Assembly (NCBI GenBank): GCA_038831005.1
Contig: JAWBKZ010000006.1
Coordinates: 24,875-88,874 of the forward strand
Source: Ignisphaera sp.
Lineage (GTDB): Archaea; Thermoproteota; Thermoprotei_A; Sulfolobales; Ignisphaeraceae
DNA: 64,000 nucleotides
Direction of reading: 5' to 3'
Under the pieces are notes generated by a model. It was not told the origin of the DNA. It searched no databases and was given only the letters and a program-made list of their open reading frames with translations. Position numbers and translations under genes: made by a program. Shown piece after piece: positions 18,495-28,322 of this stretch. Numbering within the stretch: the stretch's first letter is position 1; each line of letters opens with the position of its first letter.

Positions 18495-19007
18495 ATGGCC
18501 GGTAAAAAGAGGGATAAAGGTCAATCACACTCTATAAGGCCTGTTAGAGTAGGGCCCCCAAAATGGGTTAGATATAGCATAGAAGAAATAGGGGCGCTTG
18601 CAGCAGAATTAGCTAGAATGGGCTATACACCATCTATGATAGGTGCTATACTGAGGGATCAGTATGGTATACCGTTGACAAAAAGTGTAACAGGTATGAA
18701 GTTGACAAAACTTCTAGAGAAATTTGGTGTTAAATATCCGATACCTGAAGATCTATTGAGACTTATGGCTAAAGCAGTAAATCTTAGGAGACATATATCT
18801 GAACATCCTAAAGATACTGTTAGTTTGCGTGGATTAATAGAAACGGAATCGAAGATAAAATCTATGATAAAGTATTACAAGAGTGTTGGAAAGTTGCCGC
18901 AAGATTTTGAGTATTCTCCAGAAAAAGCAGAGATATGGGTATCTCAATATATGGGTCTAGGTGTGCAAGCGTTGCAAGAATCTCAATCAGCTACTCAAGG
19001 AGCTTAG
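18495..19007 (+). CDS. rps15: Ribosomal protein S15
   Basis: Archaeal/eukaryotic-type S15 (170 aa, with an N-terminal extension relative to bacteria). The core LRRHISEHPKDTVSLRGLIETESKIKSMIKYYKSVGKLP is the rRNA-binding helical region. It heads the conserved archaeal order S15-RecJ-like-Pcc1-S3Ae seen here. Confidence 0.96.
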   Translation: MAGKKRDKGQSHSIRPVRVGPPKWVRYSIEEIGALAAELARMGYTPSMIGAILRDQYGIPLTKSVTGMKLTKLLEKFGVKYPIPEDLLRLMAKAVNLRRHISEHPKDTVSLRGLIETESKIKSMIKYYKSVGKLPQDFEYSPEKAEIWVSQYMGLGVQALQESQSATQGA

Positions 19008-19035
19008 GATTGGTAATCAAGCTTAGGATAAGGCA

Positions 19036-20190
19036 ATGTCATCTCTAAGTCTTATACAGCATATAAAGAGCTTTAAACGTATATACGTAATTTATTCTAT
19101 AGATCTTGACTCCATAATAACCTCATCTATGTTGTTACGGATCGCTAAAGATGAGGAAATAGAAATATATCTAGCGCCGTTCTATGCAGCATCAAAGCCA
19201 TATGATTCCGAAGCTCTGGTAGTACTTGTAAAGGTTTTCCAAAAAACACCTGTATCTGGATTAAAGGTTTATCAAATCGATGATATTCTGGGCAAAGATC
19301 CTAAGATAATGGCTTCAACTACATTATATATGTTAAAAGAATTTAAGAAATCACTCATTCTACCTAGGTACATCGAACTCTTATCTCTAGTAGCAATGTT
19401 GTCCATAAGTAGAGGTACAGTATACGACGAGAATCTAATTGATTTACATAAGAATATCGTAGAAGAAGCAGTAGATAAGAATCTCTATACCCTCATAGAC
19501 ACTATAAGATTGTTTGGATATCCAAAAAGAGATGTAGTTGAAGCACTTACAAAGACAATAGATCCATATATAGCAGGAATATCGCTGAACTACGAAGGTA
19601 GCAAAAAGCTGTTGGAGAGTATAGGAGGATCTCTTTCAACTGAAGAAGCTAAAACAAAACTTGTGAATGCATTAAATAATATACTAGCTCAATACAATAA
19701 ATCAGGAGTCTCTATCATAGGTCCCAGGATTATTCTAAAGGAGACAGATGTAGTTGATGATATTTATGAAGCAGTATACATGTTGTACAATTACTTCGAT
19801 TTAGTGGGCTCGGACCCCCTACTTTATCTATGTATAGATAACAGAATTCTAGATATAATCAAGGGGGCTTATGATTATGTTTCAGAAAGCCTAAGGGAGA
19901 TTATCGATATATCTATAGATGGTAATATTAAGAAAATGATAGTTAAAGGTGTTAAACTTAGTTTGATAGATATTTCTTCATCGTCCATCACTCCCCCACT
20001 CTATACCTCGTATAGGATTCTGAGAGCTTTAGGATTAGTAGAAGATGTCACTGTCTTCACCAATGGCAAAGAATTCCTATTACCTTTACCGTTTGTTGCA
20101 TCTAGATGGCCTTACGATAAAGAGCTAAATATAGAGAAAAGCTATGCTGTATTTAGTTCTCTACAAGCATTGGGAGATGTATTTAAATGA
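19036..20190 (+). CDS. Inactive DHH/RecJ-like protein, Cdc45 relative
   Basis: Position between S15 and Pcc1 is where archaea keep a RecJ/GAN-family gene. The first motif reads YSIDLDSIITSSML where active DHH enzymes have an HxDxDG-type motif, and no DHH triad is visible in the following ~150 residues. This fits the crenarchaeal RecJdbh type, a non-catalytic Cdc45 relative that binds the MCM-GINS helicase. The 384-aa length is consistent. The function is inferred from synteny and degeneration, not shown. Confidence 0.65.
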   Translation: MSSLSLIQHIKSFKRIYVIYSIDLDSIITSSMLLRIAKDEEIEIYLAPFYAASKPYDSEALVVLVKVFQKTPVSGLKVYQIDDILGKDPKIMASTTLYMLKEFKKSLILPRYIELLSLVAMLSISRGTVYDENLIDLHKNIVEEAVDKNLYTLIDTIRLFGYPKRDVVEALTKTIDPYIAGISLNYEGSKKLLESIGGSLSTEEAKTKLVNALNNILAQYNKSGVSIIGPRIILKETDVVDDIYEAVYMLYNYFDLVGSDPLLYLCIDNRILDIIKGAYDYVSESLREIIDISIDGNIKKMIVKGVKLSLIDISSSSITPPLYTSYRILRALGLVEDVTVFTNGKEFLLPLPFVASRWPYDKELNIEKSYAVFSSLQALGDVFK

Positions 20191-20453
20191 ATATGTATGT
20201 AGAAATCAATATACATACAGGCAGTAACGAGAAATGCCTGAGCGTATTGTCAGCTATAGAACCTGATAACTATTCTGCCCCATATGGAGTATCTATACAG
20301 ATGGAGTGTATTAAAGATACCTTAGTAGTACGAACAGGGTTTTTGGGCTCTAAATTGTTAACCTTTAGAAATACCGTAGACGATATACTGGAACATGTAT
20401 CAATATCAATAAAAACAGTAAAAATGCTATCAGAGTACAGCCAAAGTAAATGA
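20187..20453 (+). CDS. pcc1: KEOPS subunit Pcc1
   Basis: A small dimerising KEOPS subunit that contacts Kae1 and tRNA. The 88-residue protein shows the LSAIEPDN motif (the PDN signature of the CTAG/Pcc1 family) and an amphipathic C-terminal helix. It overlaps the preceding gene by 4 nt (ATGA) and precedes S3Ae. With kae1 and bud32 at 16-18 kb, three KEOPS subunits are encoded within 4.4 kb; Cgi121 is not in the window. Confidence 0.82.
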   Translation: MNMYVEINIHTGSNEKCLSVLSAIEPDNYSAPYGVSIQMECIKDTLVVRTGFLGSKLLTFRNTVDDILEHVSISIKTVKMLSEYSQSK

Positions 20454-20514
20454 TGCTAAGAAAGGCTTTTAAGCTATACTCAAATTGTGGTAGGACTGTA
20501 AAAGGTAGTACAGT

Positions 20515-21177
20515 ATGTCCAGTACAATGAAGTTTAGATTGACTGGTAGAGAGAGATGGAGGCTTAAGAAATGGTATACGGTTATATCGCCACAAGTATT
20601 TGGCTCTCTACCAGTTACTTCAACACCTAGTGATGAGCCCTGGAAACTACTTGGACGAGTTATCGAGATAACTCTATATGACTTAACTGGAGATATAACA
20701 CAGGTACATGTTCATCTATATCTGCAGATATATAAAGTTGATCTAGAGAAAGAAGAGGCCTATACGATATTTAAAGGACATGAACTTGCTAGGGACTATG
20801 TCAGAAGTTTGACAAGGAGAAAAAGTAGCAAAATTGTGGCAATATTTAATGTTACAACCAAGGATGGGTATATAATTAGGCCTACTGTTGCAACATGGAC
20901 TACATATAGATGTAACGCCAGTCAAAAACATAGTATAAGGAAAATAATGATGGAGCTTGTAACAAAGATAGCATCTGAAAAAACTTTTGATGAATTTATA
21001 AACGGTATGATTTTTGGAGATTTTGCTCAAGCAATATTCAATGAGGTTAAGAAGATATATCCAGTAAGAAAGGTTGAATTCGTTAAATCCAAGCTTTTAG
21101 CAGTAGCTACAGCCGAAGGTCCAAGGAAGGCCGTCATAATTCCTAAACCAAATGTTTTAGAAGCAGCATTTCTTTAA
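20515..21177 (+). CDS. rps3ae: Ribosomal protein S3Ae
   Basis: A 220-residue small-subunit protein found only in archaea and eukaryotes. Family segments include KKWYTVISPQVFGS near the N-terminus, GRVIEITLYDLTGD, and YVRSLTRRKSSKI. It closes the S15-RecJ-Pcc1-S3Ae group. Confidence 0.95.
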   Translation: MSSTMKFRLTGRERWRLKKWYTVISPQVFGSLPVTSTPSDEPWKLLGRVIEITLYDLTGDITQVHVHLYLQIYKVDLEKEEAYTIFKGHELARDYVRSLTRRKSSKIVAIFNVTTKDGYIIRPTVATWTTYRCNASQKHSIRKIMMELVTKIASEKTFDEFINGMIFGDFAQAIFNEVKKIYPVRKVEFVKSKLLAVATAEGPRKAVIIPKPNVLEAAFL

Positions 21178-21539
21178 AAGGATCTACCATCACGCTTAGA
21201 TAAAGTTAAGATGAGAATAAATTATTTTACTGCATTCTTTCTTTGTTAGTTATGGTATTAGTCATCTAGAACATATGTTTCCCAATACATTGATACAATT
21301 AGTAACTGTTTAGAGTTATCCTTCAGCATAATGATGGATATCTAAGGTAATTGTAAAGGTGTGTATGATTACAGTTTGAATTCTACCTATATCCGCAAGT
21401 CACACGATTTAGGTAAAATAACGTATCCTAGATCAATTGAAGTGATAGATCCTTGCTAGGGAGAATATGTTTTTAAACTTTTCATATAAGCTATTGTTTT
21501 CAGAATTTAATAGGAGGTTGTATGGATTGTTAATATTGG
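21178..21539 (+). other. Intergenic region, no gene seen
   Basis: 362 bp of A+T-rich sequence between S3Ae and the nucleotidylyltransferase gene. The last ~60 bases include TTTTTAAACTTTTCATATAA, a plausible TATA-type promoter, and AGGAGG about 15 nt before GTG 21540. No tRNA, sRNA or convincing small gene was found. Confidence 0.4.
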
Positions 21540-22799
21540 GTGAAGGTTTTGATAGGTATTGTATTGGCTGCTGGGAAGGGTAAGAGATTATGTCCACTGA
21601 CAGAAACACGTCCCAAGATTCTCCTTCCCATTCTTGGACAACCAGTTATATATAGGCATATTGATTTATTGAAGAAACTAGGTATTGATAAGGTAGTTGT
21701 TGTAGTATCTCATTTTAGAGAAAAGGTTGTGGAGGTTGTTAAGGATATAGCTAATGATATTGGTGTAGAAGTGGATTTTGTTGATCAGAAGGAGGAACTT
21801 GGTACAGGTCATGCAGTTAAGGTCGTTTTAAGGAAATATGAAGACGATGCTGTCATAAGTTATGGAGATATATACATTCAGCATACAAAGCTTCTTCCGA
21901 GTCTTATTGATGTTGTTAGACGTAAAGATAACTATATCGTAGGCGTGGAAGTCGGTGATATTTCTCGATATGGTAAGCTTATAGTTGATGGTGATAGAGT
22001 ATTAGGTGTGATTGAGAAACCTTCTGAAGGTGGTAGAGGTTTAATTAATGCAGGTATATATGTTGTTAAGGGTAGTGTTCTTAAGCTTGTAGAAGAGATA
22101 GGATTATCTCCTAGGAGAGAATATGAATTAACAGACCTAATATCTATAGCTAATGAAAAAGGGTATACGTTCAAGTTTATTAAAATTGAGAGTGAATGGT
22201 GGCAAGACATAGGATATCCATGGGATTTCTTGAAGTCTGTTAAACTTGAGCTTTCAGACATCAGATCAAGAGTTATTAAGGGCGAGATAGATCATAGTGT
22301 AACTATTAAAGGAGCTGTAGTAGTAGACGAGGGAGCAGTTGTTAAAGGATCTACCTATATAGAGGGACCCGTATACATAGGCAAAGATACTGTGATAGGA
22401 CCTAATAGCTATCTAAGACCATATACTTCAATAGAAAGAGGAAGCCATATAGGATTCTCTGTAGAGGTAAAAGAAAGTATAGTACTTGAGAAATCACATG
22501 CAGCTCATCTAACATACATAGGTGATAGCATTATAGGAGAAAACGTGAATCTTGGAGCAGGAACACTAATTGCAAACCTAAGATTTGACGAAAAAACAGT
22601 TAAGGTATCTATCGATGGAATAAGAATAGATACAGGTAGAAGGAAAATGGGTGCAATAATAGGGGGATACGTAAGAACAGGCGTAAACGTATCAATAATG
22701 CCGGGAGTAAAGATAGGCTCATACTCAATAATATATCCAGGCGTAACAGTATATAGAGATATTCCTCCAAACGCAATCGTAGATAGAGACTGGATATAG
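21540..22799 (+). CDS. Bifunctional sugar-1-phosphate nucleotidylyltransferase/acetyltransferase (GlmU-like)
   Basis: The N-terminal ~230 residues are a nucleotidylyltransferase (GIVLAAGKGKRL at 6-17, then TRPKILLPI, and the GTGHAV motif). From ~240 onward is a left-handed beta helix of hexapeptide repeats (for example IGPNSYL, IGFSVEV, IIGENVNLGAGT). This architecture is that of archaeal GlmU-like enzymes that make UDP-GlcNAc or dTDP-sugars for glycosylation. Start GTG 21540. The exact sugar cannot be told from sequence. Confidence 0.88.
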   Translation: MKVLIGIVLAAGKGKRLCPLTETRPKILLPILGQPVIYRHIDLLKKLGIDKVVVVVSHFREKVVEVVKDIANDIGVEVDFVDQKEELGTGHAVKVVLRKYEDDAVISYGDIYIQHTKLLPSLIDVVRRKDNYIVGVEVGDISRYGKLIVDGDRVLGVIEKPSEGGRGLINAGIYVVKGSVLKLVEEIGLSPRREYELTDLISIANEKGYTFKFIKIESEWWQDIGYPWDFLKSVKLELSDIRSRVIKGEIDHSVTIKGAVVVDEGAVVKGSTYIEGPVYIGKDTVIGPNSYLRPYTSIERGSHIGFSVEVKESIVLEKSHAAHLTYIGDSIIGENVNLGAGTLIANLRFDEKTVKVSIDGIRIDTGRRKMGAIIGGYVRTGVNVSIMPGVKIGSYSIIYPGVTVYRDIPPNAIVDRDWI

Positions 22800-22849
22800 C
22801 TTAAAACCATGATAGCTTATTTAGTTAGACAAAATGAGTTATCCTTATG

Positions 22850-22928
22850 GCGGCGGTCGTCTAGCCTGGTCTAGGACGCCGGCCTGCCAAGCCGGAGATC
22901 CCGGGTTCAAATCCCGGCCGCCGCACCA
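22850..22928 (+). tRNA. tRNA-Gly (GCC), CCA encoded
   Basis: The acceptor stem GCGGCGG pairs with CCGCCGC (22918-22924); the anticodon stem CCGGC/GCCGG encloses loop CTGCCAA with anticodon GCC at 22886-22888; the T arm CCGGG-TTCAAAT-CCCGG is perfect. The discriminator A is followed by encoded CCA. No intron is present. Confidence 0.98.
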
Positions 22929-23938
22929 AATAATTAGTTCTCAACTCATTTAAATAGCGTCTGAAGATACATCGAATACAATGTCTATAGACCATATACT
23001 TGTGTTCACAATATATCGGAGTCTATATGGCTTAAACTAGTTCTATCAATAAGGAGAAGCCGACACCAATATAACTACTACATCTGGATATATAGTACGT
23101 TAAAACATAAAGGTATATATGTCTATGCTAGAGTAGTTTTTAGAGCTGGTATAAAGAATGATGAGAGGAAGACATTTGTCAGAAAGCCTATTGTCTACTA
23201 ATTTTCGAATATAGAGCATATAGGTTATGTTAATCTTCTCAATAGACGTCATTAGCTTTAGCTTAATCTCTTTATCTCTACGTATCTTCAGGATAAACAT
23301 TCTATTCTCAAGGAAGTCTATAATTGTGCTGATCTATCGCTACAACGTAGACTTAGCTTTATAGAGGTATAATTCCTAATATTACTGATAATGAAATATG
23401 TATGTAGTTTATGAAGTCTTTCAGCAGTAGATGTGAAAGAATGTATATGGTTGAAAACATCTAAGAAATTCGAGAGTACAGCAAGTTTCCTATATAGAGA
23501 TAGAAATACCTCGTATAGAGACATTTTAATTGACGCTACTGACGATAGTAACATGTATGCATAACAAATCATAAATAGTAACAATACCGAACAACAAAAG
23601 TGTATGTATTCAAAATAAATAAGGAGTCAACTAGAAACAAATCATTATGTTGTTATTTATATGATGATATATACTTTTTGATAATTCATATACCGTTGTC
23701 GATTAATATTACAGTACAGTATAGAATATAGATTGCCGAGATCTTCCACTAATCCACATTCATATCATTTTATACAGGTACAATATAATCTACATAGTTG
23801 TGCTATTCACAATCTTTATTCAAGTATAGTAGTAGAGGATCTTTAGTTTAAGGTGTCACCTCACAGCTACTATGAATATTCCAAGAATGTATAAATGGTT
23901 TGATAATTATAAGTATTGAATTAATTATATCTATCATT
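22929..23938. other. Gene-poor region with possible decayed coding sequence
   Basis: About 1 kb without a convincing gene. On the plus strand an open stretch of some 70 codons runs up to a stop near 23201 (including IWLKLVLSIRRSRHQYNYY and VYARVVFRAGIKNDERK) and similar-looking segments continue after stops to about 23570. This could be a mutated transposon or element gene. The short minus-strand frames here are weaker. No tRNA or C/D box sRNA was seen. Confidence 0.3.
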
Positions 23939-25156
23939 TCAGTACATTCTACCTGTTAGTATTCTCGATAGTAGGGACATGAGTTTCTTGATGGCCTCTG
24001 GCGAGAGGCCTTCGCTTTCCAGATGCTCTCTCAGATCTATCGTTTTAGCGTACAGATCTTCTGTATTGGACGTAGCTGTCTTTGTCTTTTCTGTGAATTC
24101 TGTTATAATTTTCTGTGCATCCGTTATTGTTAGATTTTTGTACAGATCCTTGACTATCATGGATGCCATCTTAACTAGGTTGACTTCGCGGTAGATAGTT
24201 GCATCTATAGCTGGTTCAGAGGTTGTTTGGTTCGATAGGCATGGAATGGATAGAGTTATTGGCGGTAATTCTCTATGTTCTGAATCTATATCTGTATACT
24301 CTATGGATATGGTTGCCAAATAAATGTTGCCAGACCTTTGTGGAGGGACGACTACTTCTCCAGCTATATCTATACGATCATATGTATAGATATCTCCAAC
24401 AGATATTTCTAACCCGTTTTCTGTAGGTTTCAATGACCTGTTGTATATATAGATGGAGCTTGTAGGTGTACTCTTTACATACATTTTGACGTTTTTTGCA
24501 CATATATTTCTGTATCTGTGTGCAAGTTTCTCTACAACTGGAATAAGCTTATCGGCATCATCTAGAACCTCTAGAACACCTTTAGTAGATGTTGCGATAT
24601 CCATTAGCAGCTTATCGTTGCAGTCATCACCAACACATACGATAACAGATGCAGAAACATGTTCCCCCAATCTTCTAGCTATATCTATTATCTTCGAGCT
24701 ACTTCTTGTACCAGTCGTCGGAATACCATCTGTTATAACTATAAGCTTATGCGAATTTATACCTTCACTCCTCATGTTCAAGTAGTTGCTGTATACATGT
24801 TTGAGAAGACCATAGATATTGGTTCCGCCACCGAGCCTTATATCTAATACAGATGACAAAGCCTTGTTGTATTCAGATACTCTTCCACTATAAACAAGTT
24901 TTGTTCTATCATTGAAACTGTATATATTTATGTAGTCGGTTGATGGTAGATTCTTGAGCATCTTTAAGACAGCCTCTTTGGCTCTGAATATCTTTGCTCC
25001 ATCCATAGACCAGCTAGCATCTATAGCAACACTATAGAGAGAAGATGTTGAAGCAAACTTTTCGCTACATCTAAACCTAATGAGAAACGGTACAGCTTCA
25101 CTCTTATCCTCAACTATATAGTGTCTACCTAATCTAGACTCAACAGATACAGGCAC
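23939..25156 (-). CDS. VWA-domain protein
   Basis: A soluble 405-residue protein with a von Willebrand A domain: MIDAS motif DASWS at residues 46-50, GGGTNIY near 109-115 and ITDGIPTTG near 141-149, all the metal-binding positions. A beta-rich segment follows and then a helical C-terminus (VKMASMIVKDLYKNL, then SPEAIKKLMSLLSRIL). No signal peptide. Archaeal VWA proteins often work with MoxR-type ATPases or metal chelatases, but none is adjacent here. Start GTG 25156. Confidence 0.8.
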   Translation of the reverse strand: MPVSVESRLGRHYIVEDKSEAVPFLIRFRCSEKFASTSSLYSVAIDASWSMDGAKIFRAKEAVLKMLKNLPSTDYINIYSFNDRTKLVYSGRVSEYNKALSSVLDIRLGGGTNIYGLLKHVYSNYLNMRSEGINSHKLIVITDGIPTTGTRSSSKIIDIARRLGEHVSASVIVCVGDDCNDKLLMDIATSTKGVLEVLDDADKLIPVVEKLAHRYRNICAKNVKMYVKSTPTSSIYIYNRSLKPTENGLEISVGDIYTYDRIDIAGEVVVPPQRSGNIYLATISIEYTDIDSEHRELPPITLSIPCLSNQTTSEPAIDATIYREVNLVKMASMIVKDLYKNLTITDAQKIITEFTEKTKTATSNTEDLYAKTIDLREHLESEGLSPEAIKKLMSLLSRILTGRMY

Positions 25157-25727
25157 ACAAACACCAGTAATACTCTGGTACCCAGAAGGTTAATAAATGT
25201 GTCACAAACAGTAAAAATAATTCATACAATATATAGAATACAGAAATCTTTTCGAATCCTTTCATTCAACAGGAGTATATTAATCATGAAGTCATCGAGC
25301 GCTACATCAACAAACATTACAGATATACACCGGGGTAGTAGCTTGATAAACTCTTTAATGTAACCCCTTTCAATGATTGTAGCTACTACTGAGGCTGATG
25401 TTGTTAGAGAAGGTGGATTTGATCACCTACATCAGCATCGGGACGATTAAGAATCCGTTGATGAGCCTTAGGACTGACAAGTTCTTCGAGAAATGTAGCT
25501 ACAATGTGAAGCTAGTGGAGTAATTCTGTCATACTCTGCTATCTCTTTATTTTCTTCTAACTCTTTATATAGATTATTACACCAAAGGTAATAGAGATAC
25601 GTTTTCCATAACATAGTTCTATAGTTCTCTAATTAAATAGTGCTAAACTATGTATTGATAATAAGACATATCGTGTTTATTTATCTACACCTCGTTTTTT
25701 CTACCCATATTGTTTTCCTGAAGAGAG
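25157..25727. other. Intergenic region with a possible gene fragment
   Basis: 571 bp without an intact gene. On the plus strand around 25378-25523 two neighbouring frames read like one protein broken by a frameshift (IVATTEADVVREGGF, then YISIGTIKNPLMSLRTDKFF). The family is not recognisable. The rest is A+T-rich. Confidence 0.25.
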
Positions 25728-26549
25728 CTACTCTATGTTTAGTGTGTTTCTGAACCATACATCTATTTGTGGAAACGGTATCTCTATACCAGCATCACTT
25801 AACGCTTTTTTCATTCTCCACAAAAGATCCTTCATAGTATCGTAAGCTACTTGTGGTGGCGTCCAAACTCTTACGGTTATCTCTATACCGCTTTGATCGA
25901 GATTTGAGACAAAGATATCTGGAGCTGGGTTTACAAGTACATATGGATGTTCATCTAATACGTTCTTTATTATTCTGTACGCTTTTTCAGCATCATCTTT
26001 GTACGATATCGAGAGCTTGAACTCTATTCTTCTAGCTACAGCTTTGCTAAAATTCTTTGTAACACCGCTAATTATTTGTGTATTAGCTACACTGATGATG
26101 ATGCCATCGAAAGTTCTTATACGTGTAAAGATAGGAGATACTTCTGTTACCTCACCTGCATTATTTGCTACTTCAACAATTTCACCAACATTTATCGTCT
26201 TTTCAATCATTAGATAGAGTCCTGCAAAAAGGTTCGATAAAAGTGGTTGAAGAGCTACACCAATAACTATACCAGCAAAACCTCCAGCCAATGCAAATCC
26301 CGTAACATCTATACCGGTAATTCCGAGAGCTACTACAACAACTGTAAACAACAATACATAGTATATAGCCCTACTTACATTAGAGGCAATAGCTTTTGAT
26401 GTTCTAGCTGAAAGAAACTTTAAGAATGTTCTTCTGATTATGATACTAATCACTACTCCAACAACTACTATAGATACAAATACAATAACTCTGTATACAA
26501 CTTCACTATTCAAAAGCGATATATTCTTGGCAACGTCCTCCAAGCTCAT
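25728..26549 (-). CDS. mscS: MscS-type mechanosensitive channel
   Basis: A small-conductance mechanosensitive channel that releases solutes on osmotic downshock. Three transmembrane helices occupy the N-terminal ~100 residues; the pore helix is the Gly/Ala-rich stretch GFALAGGFAGIVIGVALQPL, and the cytoplasmic beta domain begins VEVANNAGEVTEVSPIFTRIRTFDG. ATG 26549 overlaps the upstream gene as TGATG; GTG 26561 is an alternative. Confidence 0.92.
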   Translation of the reverse strand: MSLEDVAKNISLLNSEVVYRVIVFVSIVVVGVVISIIIRRTFLKFLSARTSKAIASNVSRAIYYVLLFTVVVVALGITGIDVTGFALAGGFAGIVIGVALQPLLSNLFAGLYLMIEKTINVGEIVEVANNAGEVTEVSPIFTRIRTFDGIIISVANTQIISGVTKNFSKAVARRIEFKLSISYKDDAEKAYRIIKNVLDEHPYVLVNPAPDIFVSNLDQSGIEITVRVWTPPQVAYDTMKDLLWRMKKALSDAGIEIPFPQIDVWFRNTLNIE

Positions 26550-27271
26550 CAATATCCCCACAACATATCGCTTCTAAAACTAATTAAAGGTGATTTAACT
26601 TCTTCTGGCTCATCTATAGCTCTATACCCAGATTCTATAGGTTCTTTCTCATACTCTACAATAGCTGTTGAAGAGCTACTGATAGTTACTATAACACGTT
26701 GGGTACAGCATCTCCAGCTACCATATTCATAAAATATGGATAGAGGTGAGGAATCTAGAAGAAGTTTGGATAAGATAGCAAATCTATCTAATTTATTCCT
26801 TACCTCTAGATATGATAAACAAAAACCCAAGTCTGTTTCTCTAGGTTTCTCTAGAAAAACATCCGTTTTACAGTACCTAGCAATAAGCCCGCTCATGTCT
26901 CCGTACCTAGATGGTGGACCATAGAGAGTATATTTATAGAGTTTATGTAGAGGAACTATATCTATAATTACAAAAGAGCTACCACTATAGCTATAGACAG
27001 CCACATCAATTGGTAAATAGAAGTAGAGAGACAGGTTATCCATTGGTGGAACATAGATAGGTCTAAAGAATTCACATAAGATATGCCTTGTGATAAATCT
27101 TGGATAGTAGATGGGATACATAGGTAATAGCTTTAATACACCTTTTGTTATCACCTCTTTCTCAATCACCTCATTTCTATATCTTCTATACAGCACATTA
27201 TCTCCTAGAACATCAACATTAACCCTATACATACCCACTATAATAGGGGGCGCTATCTCTCTTCCAAACAT
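26549..27271 (-). CDS. Hypothetical protein, probable DUF432, coupled to mscS
   Basis: A 240-residue protein without membrane segments. It has Pro/Tyr-rich strands (YPIYYPRFITRHILCEFFRPIYVPP near the start) and a paired cysteine (WRCC). Length and position directly before an MscS gene match the archaeal DUF432 family as I remember it. The stop overlaps the mscS ATG, so the two are translationally coupled, suggesting a shared role in osmotic response. Confidence 0.6.
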   Translation of the reverse strand: MFGREIAPPIIVGMYRVNVDVLGDNVLYRRYRNEVIEKEVITKGVLKLLPMYPIYYPRFITRHILCEFFRPIYVPPMDNLSLYFYLPIDVAVYSYSGSSFVIIDIVPLHKLYKYTLYGPPSRYGDMSGLIARYCKTDVFLEKPRETDLGFCLSYLEVRNKLDRFAILSKLLLDSSPLSIFYEYGSWRCCTQRVIVTISSSSTAIVEYEKEPIESGYRAIDEPEEVKSPLISFRSDMLWGY

Positions 27272-27465
27272 CTATAGATCACTAAAAGCACTCAAAGCTA
27301 CACCTATTAAAAATGGTTGACATCAATGCATTTATCTAAGGTTTGCGATAACAGCTCAATTTCATTAACATCATGCGTTTCGATAAAGAGATCCCAAATA
27401 TTTTCCATAACATTAGTTATTGTTCAAGAACTTAAGTATACTTTGATTACGCTAGCTATTGTCTT

Positions 27466-28221
27466 CTAGTAGTTTAGGATTTCTAGGTATTCCGTTTTAT
27501 CCGGTATTCCAGCTTCTTTAAATGCTTTCCTTCTATTGATGCAGCTTTCGCATGTGCCACAATGTTTTTCAAGTCCTTTATAACAGCTCCATGTCCTATA
27601 AACTAGGTCACCAACAATATTGTGGCATAATTTCAAGAGCTTACTTTTCTTTAACAGAGCTATACTTGGTGTCCATACCTCAATACTCCTTCTATCTCTG
27701 AAGTGGCATATCTTTAATGCTGATTCTATTGAGAGGAAGCATTCTGGTGAGCAATCAGGATATTTTGGCTCGCCAGTATCTTTTCGTGGCTCTACATCGC
27801 TATACTGGCTACCCAAAACCACCACAGCTTTATCGCATACCTCCTGCTCCAGTAATGTATAGGCATAAGCTGCAGCCATTGTAAGCATAACGATATTCCT
27901 GATCGGCACAACTACGGTTCTCTCATATTCACTCTCTACATCTATAGCTTCATCCACTAGCTGAGTACCTTTCCAAATCTTTTTCATAAACGATATATCC
28001 AGAACCAATAAATCTACAACCCTTCCCCACCTTCTATCAACAGCAATACTATTCAATTCATTAACAATTTCTTTAACAGTATCTAGCTCTCTTCTAGAAG
28101 CCTTGTGACCATAATCAAAAAACACAACAGATGCATCATAACCTTTACTAAGCCAGTAAACCAGCGAACATGTGCTATCTATTCCACCACTAACTATAGC
28201 AACAACTCTTGTTCTAACCAT
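27466..28221 (-). CDS. queC: 7-cyano-7-deazaguanine (preQ0) synthase QueC
   Basis: QueC converts 7-carboxy-7-deazaguanine to preQ0 with ATP and ammonia; in archaea preQ0 goes into archaeosine of tRNA. The ATP-pyrophosphatase loop SGGIDST is at residues 11-17, and four zinc cysteines are in CFLS and CGTCESC near the C-terminus. The length of 251 is normal. It lies 101 nt downstream of queE in the order queD-queE-queC. Confidence 0.95.
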   Translation of the reverse strand: MVRTRVVAIVSGGIDSTCSLVYWLSKGYDASVVFFDYGHKASRRELDTVKEIVNELNSIAVDRRWGRVVDLLVLDISFMKKIWKGTQLVDEAIDVESEYERTVVVPIRNIVMLTMAAAYAYTLLEQEVCDKAVVVLGSQYSDVEPRKDTGEPKYPDCSPECFLSIESALKICHFRDRRSIEVWTPSIALLKKSKLLKLCHNIVGDLVYRTWSCYKGLEKHCGTCESCINRRKAFKEAGIPDKTEYLEILNY

Positions 28222-28322
28222 ATATCACCACCTCATTATCCATATCACCGCACTATCTATGCTAGAGGTTTTCAGCAAATATGAAACTATAAAACATCTA
28301 GTGGTTTAAATAAATAAGCCTT

